A stretch of DNA of 64,000 nucleotides from Anaerolineales bacterium (GCA_015075275.1 JABTUU010000001.1:496001-560000); one strand, 5' to 3'; shown: positions 41,037-50,348, numbered from the stretch's first letter. A program made the numbers and translations. Notes: generated by a model from the sequence alone, not told the origin.

Positions 41037-42152
41037 ATGAATAGTATAACCCGCCAAAGAATTTGGCATGGCTGGCTTGTCGTTTGCATGGCGCTTTCCG
41101 CGTGCGCGCGTTCTGCGCCTATTGCTGGTCAGACGATAGAAACGCCGTCTGCGCAGCCCGCGCTCTTGCCGATTGACCTGCAAACTGGCTACGGCGTTCG
41201 CGGCGCGTGGTTCGAGTTGTATTTTACCGATCCAACAGACTCGTTTTCTCTACAAGGCACAGGCGGCATAGATGTTCCGCTTGTAGCGGCGCTTGATGCG
41301 GCGCGTTTGAGCATAGATGCGGCAGCGTATAGCCTGACGCTGAACAGCGTCCGTAATGCGTTGTTGCGCGCGCATTCTCGCGGCGTGACTGTGCGGTTGG
41401 CGATGGAATCCACGAATATGGATTCTTCCGATGTGCAGATGTTATTGGAAGCGGGTATTCCCATCGCTGGCGACGGACAAAAGGGGTTGATGCATAATAA
41501 ATTTATCGTGATTGACCGCTCTGAAGTTTGGCTGGGTTCGATGAATTACACCGATTCGGGAACGTATGACGATGACAATAACCTGATGCGAATCCGTTCG
41601 ACGAAATTGGCGGAAAATTATACGAAAGAATTTGAGGAGATGTTCCTCGACCATAAGTTTGGCGAATCGGTCGTACGCAAAACGCCTTATCCAACTCTGA
41701 CAATTGACGGGACTCGCATAGATACATTTTTCTCACCCGACGATGGAACGCTCGATCAAATCGCCGCTGTGTTGAGCGGCGCGACGGAAAGCATTTACTT
41801 CCTGACGTTCTCGTTCACGTCAGACAAATTAGGCGAGATTGTGCGCAAGAAGGCAGGGGCAGGGCTGACCGTGCGCGGCGTGATGGATGAGGAGCAGGTC
41901 AAGTCAAATCAAGGCACAGAGTACGATCCATTCAAACAGGCGGGACTGAGCGTTCGTATTGATGGCATTGACGGGCAGATGCACCATAAGGTTTTCATCG
42001 TGGATGAATCCATCGTTGTGTTCGGCTCGTATAATTTTTCAAGAGCTGCCGAAGAACGCAACGACGAAAATCTGCTCATCATTTATAACGTGGCGATTGC
42101 CAAACAATTTATGTTGGAGTTTGAACGCGTGTGGAAGACTGCGCGTGATTAG
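41034..42152 (+). CDS. Phospholipase D-family lipoprotein
   Basis: 372 aa. Double ATG at 41034 and 41037; the second fits a leaderless start (6 nt after TATAAT). Lipobox SAC (about 22-24). Two HKD motifs mark the PLD fold: MHNKFIVIDRSEVWLGSMNYTDSGTYDDDNN and MHHKVFIVDESIVVFGSYNFSRAAEERNDEN, with both His, Lys and Asp present. Acts outside the membrane on phosphodiesters, perhaps phospholipids or cardiolipin-like substrates, or on nucleic acids (nuclease members share the fold). Followed by a bidirectional terminator. Confidence 0.88.
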   Translation: MMNSITRQRIWHGWLVVCMALSACARSAPIAGQTIETPSAQPALLPIDLQTGYGVRGAWFELYFTDPTDSFSLQGTGGIDVPLVAALDAARLSIDAAAYSLTLNSVRNALLRAHSRGVTVRLAMESTNMDSSDVQMLLEAGIPIAGDGQKGLMHNKFIVIDRSEVWLGSMNYTDSGTYDDDNNLMRIRSTKLAENYTKEFEEMFLDHKFGESVVRKTPYPTLTIDGTRIDTFFSPDDGTLDQIAAVLSGATESIYFLTFSFTSDKLGEIVRKKAGAGLTVRGVMDEEQVKSNQGTEYDPFKQAGLSVRIDGIDGQMHHKVFIVDESIVVFGSYNFSRAAEERNDENLLIIYNVAIAKQFMLEFERVWKTARD

Positions 42153-42174
42153 CGGATCTATCTTAAGAAGCGAC

Positions 42175-42204
42175 AAAAACCGATGGGTCAACATCGGTTT
42201 TTTT
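42175..42204. terminator. Bidirectional terminator between convergent genes
   Basis: Perfect 11-bp stem AAAAACCGATG against CATCGGTTTTT (42175-42185 and 42192-42202), 6-nt loop, seven T from 42198 to 42204. The A-run gives a U-run on the minus strand for the CpXC gene too. Confidence 0.9.
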
Positions 42205-42223
42205 ATTTCGTTGAGTTTATAGA

Positions 42224-43594
42224 TTAAGATTGAGGAACTTCTAAATTCTGTTTCATCGAAAACTTCAACGCGGTCTTGTAGATCGCGTTAATTTTTTCGC
42301 TCAGCGCCTTCGCCTCAGGGTTGCCTTGTTCGGCGGCTTGATCCACTTGCCCGACCAGACCGATCAATGCTTGCATGAACTGATCGTTGACCATCGCTTT
42401 GTTCGCTTCCAGCATTTTCTCAACGGACGCATCATCAGGCGCGTCGAGCAATTGTTCAACGAGAGCCACCTCGGGCGGAGTCGAAACTTCGCGCAACACT
42501 TCCACCATCTTCTGCAGTTTGCCTAAGCGCGTGTAATCGTTGTTCTCAGACGCTTGCCGCAATAGGCTGTTGACAAGGTCAACTGCGTCTTGCGTGAAAC
42601 CGTCGAGATTGTCGTGCACGGCTTTGACGATATCATCCTGCGCGAGGAGCGCCTCAATGAATTCCGACGCCTGTTTTTGGCGCGCTTCAAGCTGTTTGTC
42701 CATCTCACTGATGAAATCGAGCAATTTCTTGCGCGTCGATTCCAGCTTGGCTTTCTCATCGTCGCTTACCTTGTCAATTTTTTCGGTGAGCAATTGGAAG
42801 AATTGATAATCCATGCCGCCGCGCGCTACGCTGACGTAACCGCGTAAACGCGCGTCGTTGGGCGAAGCGAGGACCAATTCAAGCAATTTCTCGCGTGTGA
42901 GATTCTGTCCCACTTCTTGCAGAGATTTTTGAGCGATTTCCAATTCCTTCAGCGATTCTTGCAGTTCACGTCCGAAGTCGGTCTCTTCGAGAAGTTGTTG
43001 TTGAATGGCGGTCACTTGCGCGGCGACCGCTTCCGTGCCGCTCTGTAAGGCGGCTTGCGCGAGTCGGCTGAATAGCGTGAAGAACTGTTCGTCAACCAGC
43101 GCGTTGTTTTGTTTGAGGATCTCGCTTCGCACTTCGGCTGAACTGGCTTGCAGAATTTGTTCGATAACGCGCGCCCGATCCTGCTGTTCTTTGAGCATTT
43201 CAGGTGTGACGCCGTCCTTTTCCAAAATAAGCTTTACCATCGAATCATAGGTCAAATTGTGAACAGGGTTGAACAAGTAGGCTTTCCGTTTTTCAGGCGC
43301 GAGCGCGTCGGTCGCTTTTTTGATCAGCGGTCCAATGGTCTTTTCCTGTTCGTTGAACGGCACGTTCAATTCAGGCGGAAAGAAGGTGAGGAGCAGTTCC
43401 TTATCGTTGTCGTGATAAACGATCGGCGTGGCGAGTCGCCCTTGAAACCCACAGTGCGGACAGCGCGCAAAATTTGATGCCCCGCCAAGTAAGCGCTGTT
43501 TGGCTTGCGGATCTTGCGTCACATCGAAGAGTTGTTCAATGTTCGCGGAAATCATCTGACGGCAGTTGGGGCAGGCGATTTGTGTTTGAGTCAT
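42224..43594 (-). CDS. CpXC-domain protein with long coiled-coil C-terminus
   Basis: 456 aa from ATG at 43594. The N-terminus has zinc-type pairs CPNC (about 7-10) and CPHC (about 46-49) with the CpXC layout (ARCPHCGFQGRLATPIVYHDNDKELLLTFFPPELN). The rest (about 115-456) is Gln/Glu/Leu-rich, with predicted long helices and coiled coils and no known domain. Cytoplasmic by lack of signal. Family function unknown; the CpXC domain is usually N-terminal in variable contexts. Confidence 0.8.
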   Translation of the reverse strand: MTQTQIACPNCRQMISANIEQLFDVTQDPQAKQRLLGGASNFARCPHCGFQGRLATPIVYHDNDKELLLTFFPPELNVPFNEQEKTIGPLIKKATDALAPEKRKAYLFNPVHNLTYDSMVKLILEKDGVTPEMLKEQQDRARVIEQILQASSAEVRSEILKQNNALVDEQFFTLFSRLAQAALQSGTEAVAAQVTAIQQQLLEETDFGRELQESLKELEIAQKSLQEVGQNLTREKLLELVLASPNDARLRGYVSVARGGMDYQFFQLLTEKIDKVSDDEKAKLESTRKKLLDFISEMDKQLEARQKQASEFIEALLAQDDIVKAVHDNLDGFTQDAVDLVNSLLRQASENNDYTRLGKLQKMVEVLREVSTPPEVALVEQLLDAPDDASVEKMLEANKAMVNDQFMQALIGLVGQVDQAAEQGNPEAKALSEKINAIYKTALKFSMKQNLEVPQS

Positions 43595-43670
43595 GTAGCG
43601 TTTTTCCAATTTCTACGGTAGAGTATTTGATGTTTGAATTTTACCATTCCGCTGCGAGGCTTTTAGCGCG

Positions 43671-45203
43671 TCAGCGTGGAAGAGAGAAACAGATGCGCGC
43701 GCCGACGTCAGGTTTGGGGTCCGCCCAAATGTGACCGCCGTGCGCCTCGACAATTGCGCGCGCGAGGTAGAGACCTAGCCCGGCGCCTTTTGTCTGTTTG
43801 ACTGCGTTTGTCGAACGGTAAAACCGGTCGAAGATGTGCGGCATATCCTGTGCGTCTATGCCCTTGCCTTCGTCGGAGACGCAGACTCCGACTTGTTCGG
43901 AATAGATTGCGCCGCTAATTGCGATTGTGCCAGATGGCGCGTATTTGAGCGAATTGGAGACGAGGTTAGCGATAACCTGTTCGATGCGATTCTCATCGGC
44001 AAGAATAATGGGGAAATTCTCTGGAAAATCTGTGACGATGTCGTGGCGTTTCGATTGCGTCGAAAAACGCTCGGCGATGCGTTTTGCCAGCGAAGGCAGG
44101 GAGACGTCTGCGCGATGCAGGCTGAAACCGCCCGCTTGTAAACGCGACGCATCGAGCAGATCGTCAATCATTTTACTTAAACGATCGGCTTCATCCTCGA
44201 TCACTGTGAGCGAATCGTTGATGGTGCGTTTATCCCATTTGGCGTCGTCGCGGCGCAAGGTGGATGCGTAGCCTTTGATCAGCGCTACAGGCGTTCGCAA
44301 TTCGTGGCTTACGACAGAAATAAACGTCGCTTTGAGCTCGTCCGCTGTGCGGAAATGAGTAATATCGCGCACGCTGACGATGATGTTGTGCAACTTTCCG
44401 TTGGGCGAAAGCAACGGCGCGTACGTGACCCCGACTGGGAGCGGCGGCGCTGTATCGCGTTTAAGATCGCCTTCCATATACAGCGTGGCGCTAGGCGTGA
44501 GGGGCCAGCCGTTGGCGATCGCTTCGTCGAGCGTGGAGCCTTGCGGTTTGCCCTCCCAGCGGATCGCGTCGTTATGCGGCAGGTTGACGAGTTCGTCGTG
44601 CGTCTTGCCGTAAAGATGTTCGAACGCATTGTTAACGCGCTCGATCGTTAGATCCGCGTTGAGGATGATGATGCCGTCGGCGGCGGAATCGAGGAGAGCA
44701 TCTAGCCGATGCTTCTCGTAGGAAACCTGCCCGTAGAGTTGCGCGTTATATACGGCGATGGCGGCTTGGTCGGCGAAAGATTGTAAGATAACGCGGTCGT
44801 TCGCTGTGAAGCCGCTTTCGTAATTCCTGAAGATGAAAATAACGCCGATGACTTGCCGATGTGCGACGAGCGCGAGCGCCGTTCCGTTGAGAAGCCCCAT
44901 GCTGGCGGTATAGGTTAATTCTTTTAACATGCGGTTGAGCTCGAGAACGTCCAGTTCGCGGACGTCCTCATCCGTCAGCAGTGGCGTGAGATAACGTAGG
45001 AACGCCGGGGCGATGCCGTGCGCGACGGCGACGCGCCAACCGTCCTGATATTTAAGTGCGATAAGGCCGGCTTGCCCCGCCAGCATTTCAATCGCAATCA
45101 GCAGAATCCGCCTGAGCAGTTTTTCTTGATCCAATTCTTGTGTGAGAGCGCGCGAAATTTCTAGCAGGTAGTCTCTTTGACGCACGCGAAAATCAGGGAG
45201 CAT
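43671..45203 (-). CDS. GAF-PAS sensor histidine kinase (orphan)
   Basis: 510 aa, no transmembrane segments, so a cytoplasmic sensor. GAF domain (about 15-155), PAS (about 170-290, ADGIIILNADLTIERVNNAFEHLYG), HisKA with phosphoacceptor SHELRTPVALIKGYASTLRR (H about 300), and HATPase (about 400-508) with N-box NLVSNSLKYAP, G1 DEGKGI and G2 GAGLGLYLARAIVEAHGGHIW. No response regulator gene is adjacent. Start at 45203 follows TAAAAT by 6 nt, the leaderless pattern. Confidence 0.92.
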   Translation of the reverse strand: MLPDFRVRQRDYLLEISRALTQELDQEKLLRRILLIAIEMLAGQAGLIALKYQDGWRVAVAHGIAPAFLRYLTPLLTDEDVRELDVLELNRMLKELTYTASMGLLNGTALALVAHRQVIGVIFIFRNYESGFTANDRVILQSFADQAAIAVYNAQLYGQVSYEKHRLDALLDSAADGIIILNADLTIERVNNAFEHLYGKTHDELVNLPHNDAIRWEGKPQGSTLDEAIANGWPLTPSATLYMEGDLKRDTAPPLPVGVTYAPLLSPNGKLHNIIVSVRDITHFRTADELKATFISVVSHELRTPVALIKGYASTLRRDDAKWDKRTINDSLTVIEDEADRLSKMIDDLLDASRLQAGGFSLHRADVSLPSLAKRIAERFSTQSKRHDIVTDFPENFPIILADENRIEQVIANLVSNSLKYAPSGTIAISGAIYSEQVGVCVSDEGKGIDAQDMPHIFDRFYRSTNAVKQTKGAGLGLYLARAIVEAHGGHIWADPKPDVGARICFSLPR

Positions 45204-45209
45204 GAAGGA

Positions 45210-45215
45210 ATTTTA
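45210..45215 (-). promoter_or_regulatory. -10 element of a leaderless promoter (histidine kinase)
   Basis: TAAAAT on the minus strand ends 6 nt before the ATG at 45203 with no Shine-Dalgarno. Confidence 0.5.
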
Positions 45216-45269
45216 TCATTTAGAGCGCTAGAAATGAATAAGAAAACGTTCGGAGAATTGTTTTAATGC

Positions 45270-45297
45270 AACAAACCCCGGCGCCCGGGGTTTGTTT
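45270..45297 (-). terminator. Terminator of the class III aminotransferase gene
   Basis: Perfect 12-bp stem, 45270-45281 against 45285-45296, 3-nt loop. Lies 20 bp beyond the stop at 45317 on the minus strand. The U-run is short, so termination depends mainly on the strong stem. Confidence 0.7.
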
Positions 45298-45316
45298 ATT
45301 TGTGTTGCGCGGCGAT

Positions 45317-46645
45317 TTATTTCAAGCCGTGCGATTTTTCGGACATGGCGACGGCTGTTTCGAAGATTTCCAAACCCTCATCTACGTCTTTTCTCTCGAT
45401 ACACAGCGGCGGCGCGAAACGGATGGTGGATTTTCCACAGCCAAGCGCGAGTAAGCCGTGTTCGAATGCATTGCGCTCAACGGTGTTGCGAATCTCGTCG
45501 CCCGGTTCTTTTGTGCTCTTATCTTTGACGAATTCCACGCCGACCATCAAGCCTTTCCCGCGCACTGCGCCCATCGAAGGATGACGCGCTTGAATTTCTT
45601 CCAGCGCATCAATAAGATATTGCCCTACCTCCACCGCGTTAGTGAGATATTGCTCTTCGACCAATTTGAGCGTTGCGAGCGAAGCGGCGCAAGCGATAGG
45701 GTTGCCGCCATAAGTGTTGCCGTGCGCGCCTTTGGGCCACGTCATGACTGATTCGCGGGCGATGCACGCGCCCAATGGAATGCCCGAAGCGATGCCTTTT
45801 GCGGAAGCAACGATATCCGGTTCCACGCCCCAATGCTCGACCGCCCACCATTTGCCGGTGCGTCCGACGCCGCTTTGCACCTCGTCTACGATCAGCAAAA
45901 TTCCATATTTATCGCATAGCGCGCGCAAGGCTGGGAAGAAACCGTCCGGCGGGACGAGATAGCCGCCCTCGCCTTGAATCGGTTCAATGATAATGCCTGC
46001 CACGTCTTCGCCGGGCACGTTGCGCGCGAAGACCTCCTCTTCGATGAAGCGTACGCAAGTCTCGCCGTAATCTTCGCCTGCTCGACGCGCCAGAATGGGA
46101 CGATACTCGTTCGGATAGGGAACGTGCGTGACGCCGGGCATCAATGGATAGAATCCGTGATGATAGGTTGATTTGCTCGCGGTGAATGATACTGCGCCCA
46201 TAGTGCGCCCGTGAAACGCGCCTGTGAATGCGATGAAATTCTGTCGTTGGGTTTTATACTTCGCTAGTTTAATCGCCGCTTCGACCGCTTCGGTTCCTGA
46301 ATTGCCGAGGAACACTTTGGCGGGCTCTTTGAATGGGGCGATCTGATCCAGCTTTTCGCTTAAGTTCACCCAACCTTCATGATAGAAATCGGAAGAAATG
46401 TGCATAAATTTCTCCGCCGCGTCTTGCACCGCCTTGACGACTTGCGGATGCGCATGTCCAGTGGAGATTACGGCAATGCCGGCCATCATGTCGAGAAAGC
46501 GATTGCCGTCCACGTCCCATACTTCCACGCCTTTGCCGTGATCCATCACGAATGGGTAGGCGCGCGGGTACGACGATGAAATGGCTTTCTGGTCGCGCTC
46601 TAAAATAGCCTGCGCTTTAGGACCAGGTACGTTTAATTTGTTCAT
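45317..46645 (-). CDS. Class III aminotransferase (acetylornithine/GABA type)
   Basis: 442 aa PLP enzyme. PLP-Lys is in DIVASAKGIASGIPLGA and the preceding IVDEVQSGVGRTGKWWAVEHWG is the family signature; GNSGTEAVEAAIKLAKYKTQ and GAFHGRTMGAVSFTASK bind cofactor phosphate. The start MNKLNVPGPKAQAILERDQKA resembles archaeal acetylornithine-type broad-specificity aminotransferases/racemases, so the substrate could be 4-aminobutyrate, ornithine or a neutral amino acid. AAGGAA precedes the ATG. Monocistronic with its own terminator. Confidence 0.88.
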   Translation of the reverse strand: MNKLNVPGPKAQAILERDQKAISSSYPRAYPFVMDHGKGVEVWDVDGNRFLDMMAGIAVISTGHAHPQVVKAVQDAAEKFMHISSDFYHEGWVNLSEKLDQIAPFKEPAKVFLGNSGTEAVEAAIKLAKYKTQRQNFIAFTGAFHGRTMGAVSFTASKSTYHHGFYPLMPGVTHVPYPNEYRPILARRAGEDYGETCVRFIEEEVFARNVPGEDVAGIIIEPIQGEGGYLVPPDGFFPALRALCDKYGILLIVDEVQSGVGRTGKWWAVEHWGVEPDIVASAKGIASGIPLGACIARESVMTWPKGAHGNTYGGNPIACAASLATLKLVEEQYLTNAVEVGQYLIDALEEIQARHPSMGAVRGKGLMVGVEFVKDKSTKEPGDEIRNTVERNAFEHGLLALGCGKSTIRFAPPLCIERKDVDEGLEIFETAVAMSEKSHGLK

Positions 46646-46867
46646 GGTAATTCCTTATGTAATTGCGCCGTTCCAGTAGGAAGCCGACCCTTTTAATTGG
46701 AGGGAACGCTTCGCGCGCGAAACGTTGTTGTGAACGACGACTTGTATGAGGCAAACAACGCTTCGAACTCAGGTCAGCCTGAGCCGCTTAAGTCGCTTGG
46801 TTGCGCCTTATGTCCGCTGTCCACCACTTGGCGGTGAGCCATGAGGAGCGCACGTAGATCCGCCTGG
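46646..46867. other. Spacer with no clear gene (about 220 bp)
   Basis: No convincing ORF. A 16-bp inverted repeat CTCAGG-TCAG-CCTGAG lies near 46769-46784; no known operator or terminator is recognised. Confidence 0.4.
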
Positions 46868-47815
46868 TCATTGCGCCCTCGCTCCCTCGTTTTGTTTGAG
46901 CCGCGCCCATGCGAGCGCGCCGAGCAGCCCCGAATCGTCGCCGAGCGCGGCTTGAGCGACGCTAAGGTTATCCAAATAGCGAGGGTGAAATATGTGCGTC
47001 CGTAAACTTTCTTCGAACGATTTGAACAACAGGTCGCCAACCTGCGAAACGCCTCCGCCGAAAATGATAATGGATGGATCGAAGACAGCGAGATAATTGG
47101 CGACCGCGATGCCGAGGTAATATCCCGCGCGCGCAAAGGTCGAGATAGCGAATGTGTCGCCTGCTCGCGCCGCGTCGGCGATTTGAGCGGCGGTGAGCCC
47201 CCCGTCGGCTTGAAGCGAGGATTTTTGTCCGGCTTGAATCTGCTCGGTTGCATACCGCGCAATGGCGGTCCCCGATGAAAACGATTCGACGTGTCCGTTT
47301 TTACCGCAACCGCAAGGGGGCCCGTTCGGGTCAATAAGCATGTGACCAAGCTCGGCGCCGAGTCCGTGGAAGCCTTGCAAAAGCGTATCGTTGCAGATCA
47401 CGCCGCCGCCGACGCCGGTGCTGATCGTGAGATAGACAAGGTTGCGGTGTCCCTTGCCCGCGCCAAATGTCCACTCGCCGAAGCCTGCCATGTTTGCATC
47501 GTTGTCAAGCTGCGCCGGTACGCCGAAGTGGTCGGACAGTTTTTGCGCTAGCGGAAAGTTTTGCCATTCGGGAATGTTCGGGGTGTCGAGGATAGTCCCG
47601 GTGTACGGATCGAGCGGACCGGGCGATGCGACGCCGATCGAGGCGACGTCAGACCGCCACACGGTTTCGATGGCTCGAATGACGCGATCAAATACGCCGG
47701 GTTCGTGAGCGTTCGTGCGCGTTCGGTGATGAGCGATGGGCGTAATGCTGTCGTCGTTGTAGGTTGCGGCTCGAATGTGCGTTCCGCCGAGGTCTACGGC
47801 TAATGTGAGCGACAT
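46868..47815 (-). CDS. ROK-family sugar kinase (glucokinase-like)
   Basis: 315 aa. N-terminal phosphate loop DLGGTHIRAATY, the ROK signature around GVGGGVICNDTLLQGFHGLGAELGHMLID and the zinc motif CGCGKNGHVESFSSG, then FGGGVSQVGD in the C-terminal lobe. It phosphorylates glucose or a related hexose with ATP. No HTH, so it is a kinase rather than a repressor. Leaderless-type -10 (TATAAT, 47823-47828). It stands divergent from the yvcK-gapA-pgk-tpiA cluster, which fits glycolysis. Confidence 0.88.
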   Translation of the reverse strand: MSLTLAVDLGGTHIRAATYNDDSITPIAHHRTRTNAHEPGVFDRVIRAIETVWRSDVASIGVASPGPLDPYTGTILDTPNIPEWQNFPLAQKLSDHFGVPAQLDNDANMAGFGEWTFGAGKGHRNLVYLTISTGVGGGVICNDTLLQGFHGLGAELGHMLIDPNGPPCGCGKNGHVESFSSGTAIARYATEQIQAGQKSSLQADGGLTAAQIADAARAGDTFAISTFARAGYYLGIAVANYLAVFDPSIIIFGGGVSQVGDLLFKSFEESLRTHIFHPRYLDNLSVAQAALGDDSGLLGALAWARLKQNEGARAQ

Positions 47816-47822
47816 GGTCGCG

Positions 47823-47828
47823 ATTATA
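47823..47828 (-). promoter_or_regulatory. -10 element of a leaderless promoter (ROK kinase)
   Basis: TATAAT on the minus strand ends 7 nt before the ATG at 47815; no Shine-Dalgarno. Confidence 0.65.
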
Positions 47829-47856
47829 ACCGACGTTTGCTTCGTTCAGGCGTTGG

Positions 47857-47885
47857 TTGACGACGCTCCTCATCCCTGCTAGACT
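47857..47885 (+). promoter_or_regulatory. Leaderless promoter of the YvcK-like gene
   Basis: TTGACG (47857-47862), 17-bp spacer, TAGACT (47880-47885), then 6 nt and the ATG at 47892. The best -35/-10 pair among the leaderless-type starts here. Confidence 0.65.
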
Positions 47886-47891
47886 CATTTT

Positions 47892-49244
47892 ATGCCGCAG
47901 AATACAGAACTCCACTCTACGCGTTGGCAAGATGAGATTAAAGAGATTTTCCGTTGGTTTACGCCCGGGCTGGGGGTTAAACGCTGGTTCTTCTTTATCT
48001 TGGCGGGAACGACGCTTTTAGGCGTTGGATTTGCCATACTGTTGCTCAACTTTTACCGCACCGATTCAACGAATGAAACCTTCCTCGCGCTGCTTTCATT
48101 GATGTCGCTTCGCTTCTTACCGCGCTTCTTGCGCGCGCTGATCTTTGGCGGAATCGGCGTATGGCTGATTGGCTATGGCGTTGTGCGACTCAACCGGTCG
48201 ATTCTGCGCCCCTATCTGCGAACGGGACAAGTCTTGCTGGACGATTTGAGCGATTATCGCCGCCGTGCGCGCGGACCTCGCATTGTCGCGATTGGCGGCG
48301 GACATGGATTGTCGAATCTTCTGCGCGGGTTAAAAATGCAGACGAGAAATTTGACCGCCGTCGTCACCGTCGCAGACGATGGCGGCTCGTCGGGACGACT
48401 ACGCTCCGATTTTGGCATCTTGCCGCCCGGCGACATCCGCAATTGTCTCGCTGCACTGTCTAACGATGAAGAGATGCTTACACAATTGTTCCAATATCGC
48501 TTCAGCGACGCCGGCGATCTAAGCGGGCATTCTTTCGGAAACTTGCTCATCACGGCGCTGGCGGATATTACAGGCAGTTTTGAAAGCGCGATTGAAGAAT
48601 CAGGAAAAGCGCTGTCGGTCAGCGGACGCGTGCTGCCTTCTACGCTGCGCGATGTGAAACTTGTAGCGGATGTGCGCCTGCCGCATGCGGTTGATCAAGT
48701 GCGGGTGGCGGGAGAGAGTCGCATTCCGCACATGGCAGGACAGATTCGGCGCGTTTGGTTGGAGCCGAACGATGCGCCCGCCTATCCGCCGGTTCTGGAA
48801 ACGATCCTGAATGCAGATATGATCATTGTGGGACCGGGTAGTTTGTATACCAGTTTGTTGCCGAACTTGCTTGTGCAAGACTTGCTCGGCGCGCTTCGCT
48901 CCAGCCGCGCGGTGAAGGCATATGTCTGTAATCTCGTTACGCAGGCGGGAGAGACCGATTTGTTCACCTGCGGCGATCATGTCCGCGCGCTGGAGGAGCA
49001 TATTGGCAAAGGCGTTTTCGATGTAATTCTATGCAATTGCAATTATGAAGAACAATTGACCGGCGATGTGCAATGGGTGAAGGCGGACGAAGCAATTCTT
49101 GCCGATTCGCGGACTGTTTGTGTTGACCTTGTTGACGCCAATCAACCCTGGAGACACGACATCGCCAAACTTACCGCAGCATTGATCGAAATCCTAGACG
49201 AACGCGCCTTAATGAGCGAGGAAGGCGTTCGTGCGGCTCTATGA
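47892..49244 (+). CDS. yvcK: YvcK/CofD-like gluconeogenesis factor with N-terminal membrane segments
   Basis: 450 aa. Two hydrophobic stretches near residues 30-55 and 75-95 precede the YvcK/CofD-like domain (about 130-440): PRIVAIGGGHGLSNLLRGLK (Rossmann-like nucleotide loop), VTVADDGGSSGRLRSDFGILPPGDIRNCLAALS, GHSFGNLLITAL and GPGSLYTSLLPNLLV. YvcK binds UDP-sugars and balances carbon flow and cell-wall synthesis in Bacillus (family knowledge). The N-terminal membrane anchor is an addition to the classic 320-aa protein. First gene before gapA, 45 bp away. Confidence 0.88.
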   Translation: MPQNTELHSTRWQDEIKEIFRWFTPGLGVKRWFFFILAGTTLLGVGFAILLLNFYRTDSTNETFLALLSLMSLRFLPRFLRALIFGGIGVWLIGYGVVRLNRSILRPYLRTGQVLLDDLSDYRRRARGPRIVAIGGGHGLSNLLRGLKMQTRNLTAVVTVADDGGSSGRLRSDFGILPPGDIRNCLAALSNDEEMLTQLFQYRFSDAGDLSGHSFGNLLITALADITGSFESAIEESGKALSVSGRVLPSTLRDVKLVADVRLPHAVDQVRVAGESRIPHMAGQIRRVWLEPNDAPAYPPVLETILNADMIIVGPGSLYTSLLPNLLVQDLLGALRSSRAVKAYVCNLVTQAGETDLFTCGDHVRALEEHIGKGVFDVILCNCNYEEQLTGDVQWVKADEAILADSRTVCVDLVDANQPWRHDIAKLTAALIEILDERALMSEEGVRAAL

Positions 49245-49283
49245 TAAAATCGCCTTAATGTTTGCACTATATTACTTCGGAGG
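49242..49283 (+). promoter_or_regulatory. gapA promoter and Shine-Dalgarno
   Basis: TGA-TAAAAT (49242-49250) is an extended -10 overlapping the yvcK stop. Transcription near 49257 would give a leader of about 33 nt carrying GGAGG (49279-49283) 6 nt before the gapA ATG. Confidence 0.45.
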
Positions 49284-49289
49284 CTGGCT

Positions 49290-50300
49290 ATGACGGTAAA
49301 AATTGGCATCAATGGTTTTGGGCGCATTGGGCGTCTTGTGTTCCGAGCGATCAAAGAGAGGCATCCCAATGAAATTGAAGTGGTCGCTGTTAACGATCTG
49401 TTCGACGCGGCGACGAACGCGCATTTGCTGAAATACGACTCAACGTATGGACAATACCCCGGTACGATCGAAGTTAAAGACGGCGACCTCGTGATTGATG
49501 GCAAGACCGTCAAGGTGACCGCCGAGCGCGATCCCGCCGCGATTAAATGGAAAGACATGGGCGTAGATATTGTGATCGAGTCGACCGGCTTTTTCACCGA
49601 CGCGACCAAAGCGAAAGCGCACATTGAATCGGGCGGCGCGAAGAAGGTAATCATCTCTGCGCCTGCGAAGAACGAAGATATCACTATCGTGCTGGGCGTT
49701 AACGAAGATAAGTATGATCCCAAAACGGATAATGTCGTTTCCAATGCCTCCTGCACGACGAACGGTCTCGCTCCCGTCGCTAAAGTTCTCAATGATAAAT
49801 TTGGAATTGAAAAAGGTATGCTGACTACGGTCCACGCGTATACCAACTCGCAGAAACTGCAAGACCTTGGCGCGAAAGACCCGCGTGACGCGCGCGCGGC
49901 GGGGCAGAATATCGTTCCCTCCGCAACGGGCGCAGCAAAGGCGGTTGGGTTGGTTATCCCCGAACTCAAAGGCAAGTTTACCGGCATGGCGTTTCGCGTT
50001 CCTACGCCGACCGTTTCGGTAGTGGATTTCACTGCGACGCTCAAGAAAGAAGCGACCGCCGACGATATTCGTAATGCAATGGTCGAATATGCGCGCGGTC
50101 CCATGGAAGGTATCCTTGACGTGACTGACGAGCCGCTCGTGTCTACCGACCTGCGCGGCACAACCTACTCGTCTGTGTTCAGTTCGCTTGACACGCTCGT
50201 TATCGGCAATATGGTCAAAGTGGTGGCGTGGTACGACAATGAATGGGGCTATGCCTGCCGCACCGCCGACCTCGCGGCGATGATGGCAAAATCTTTATAA
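49290..50300 (+). CDS. gapA: Glyceraldehyde-3-phosphate dehydrogenase
   Basis: 336 aa. NAD-binding [15 protein letters not shown] at the start, catalytic [16 protein letters not shown] (Cys about 153), phosphate loops [14 protein letters not shown] and the C-terminal [15 protein letters not shown]. Phosphorylating, classical gap family; oxidises glyceraldehyde 3-phosphate in glycolysis and reverses in gluconeogenesis. GGAGG 6 nt upstream. A 339-codon antisense frame (50161-49142) is an artefact common to gapA genes. A hairpin follows at 50312-50338. Confidence 0.98.
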   Translation: MTVKIGINGFGRIGRLVFRAIKERHPNEIEVVAVNDLFDAATNAHLLKYDSTYGQYPGTIEVKDGDLVIDGKTVKVTAERDPAAIKWKDMGVDIVIESTGFFTDATKAKAHIESGGAKKVIISAPAKNEDITIVLGVNEDKYDPKTDNVVSNASCTTNGLAPVAKVLNDKFGIEKGMLTTVHAYTNSQKLQDLGAKDPRDARAAGQNIVPSATGAAKAVGLVIPELKGKFTGMAFRVPTPTVSVVDFTATLKKEATADDIRNAMVEYARGPMEGILDVTDEPLVSTDLRGTTYSSVFSSLDTLVIGNMVKVVAWYDNEWGYACRTADLAAMMAKSL

Positions 50301-50311
50301 AACAACGTGTA

Positions 50312-50338
50312 GTAGGGGCGGGGTTATCCCGCCCCTAC
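50312..50338. repeat. Perfect GC-rich palindrome between gapA and pgk
   Basis: Stem GTAGGGGCGGG (50312-50322) against CCCGCCCCTAC (50328-50338), 5-nt loop GTTAT. The text is that of mobile palindromic repeats often seen in Chloroflexota and cyanobacteria (from memory). Its right end, CCCTACAAT, supplies the TACAAT used as the pgk -10. Could also slow or end gapA transcripts. Confidence 0.6.
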
Positions 50339-50341
50339 AAT
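50336..50341 (+). promoter_or_regulatory. -10 element of a leaderless promoter (pgk), made by a repeat
   Basis: TACAAT ends 7 nt before the pgk ATG at 50349; no Shine-Dalgarno lies between. The first three bases belong to the palindrome. Confidence 0.45.
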
Positions 50342-50348
50342 ATTTAAC

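Noticed and set aside
41002..41041. Classical palindromic operator instead of shared -10
   Set aside because: Possible, but the exact TATAAT on both strands and the 6-7 nt distance to both ATGs are explained better by promoters.
46774..47349. 191-codon ORF overlapping the ROK kinase
   Set aside because: Off-frame shadow with low-complexity Ser/Arg; ROK frame is intact.
49142..50161. 339-codon antisense ORF over gapA
   Set aside because: Exact antisense of the gapA coding sequence; long antisense frames are a known by-product of gapA codon bias. No promoter or ribosome site.
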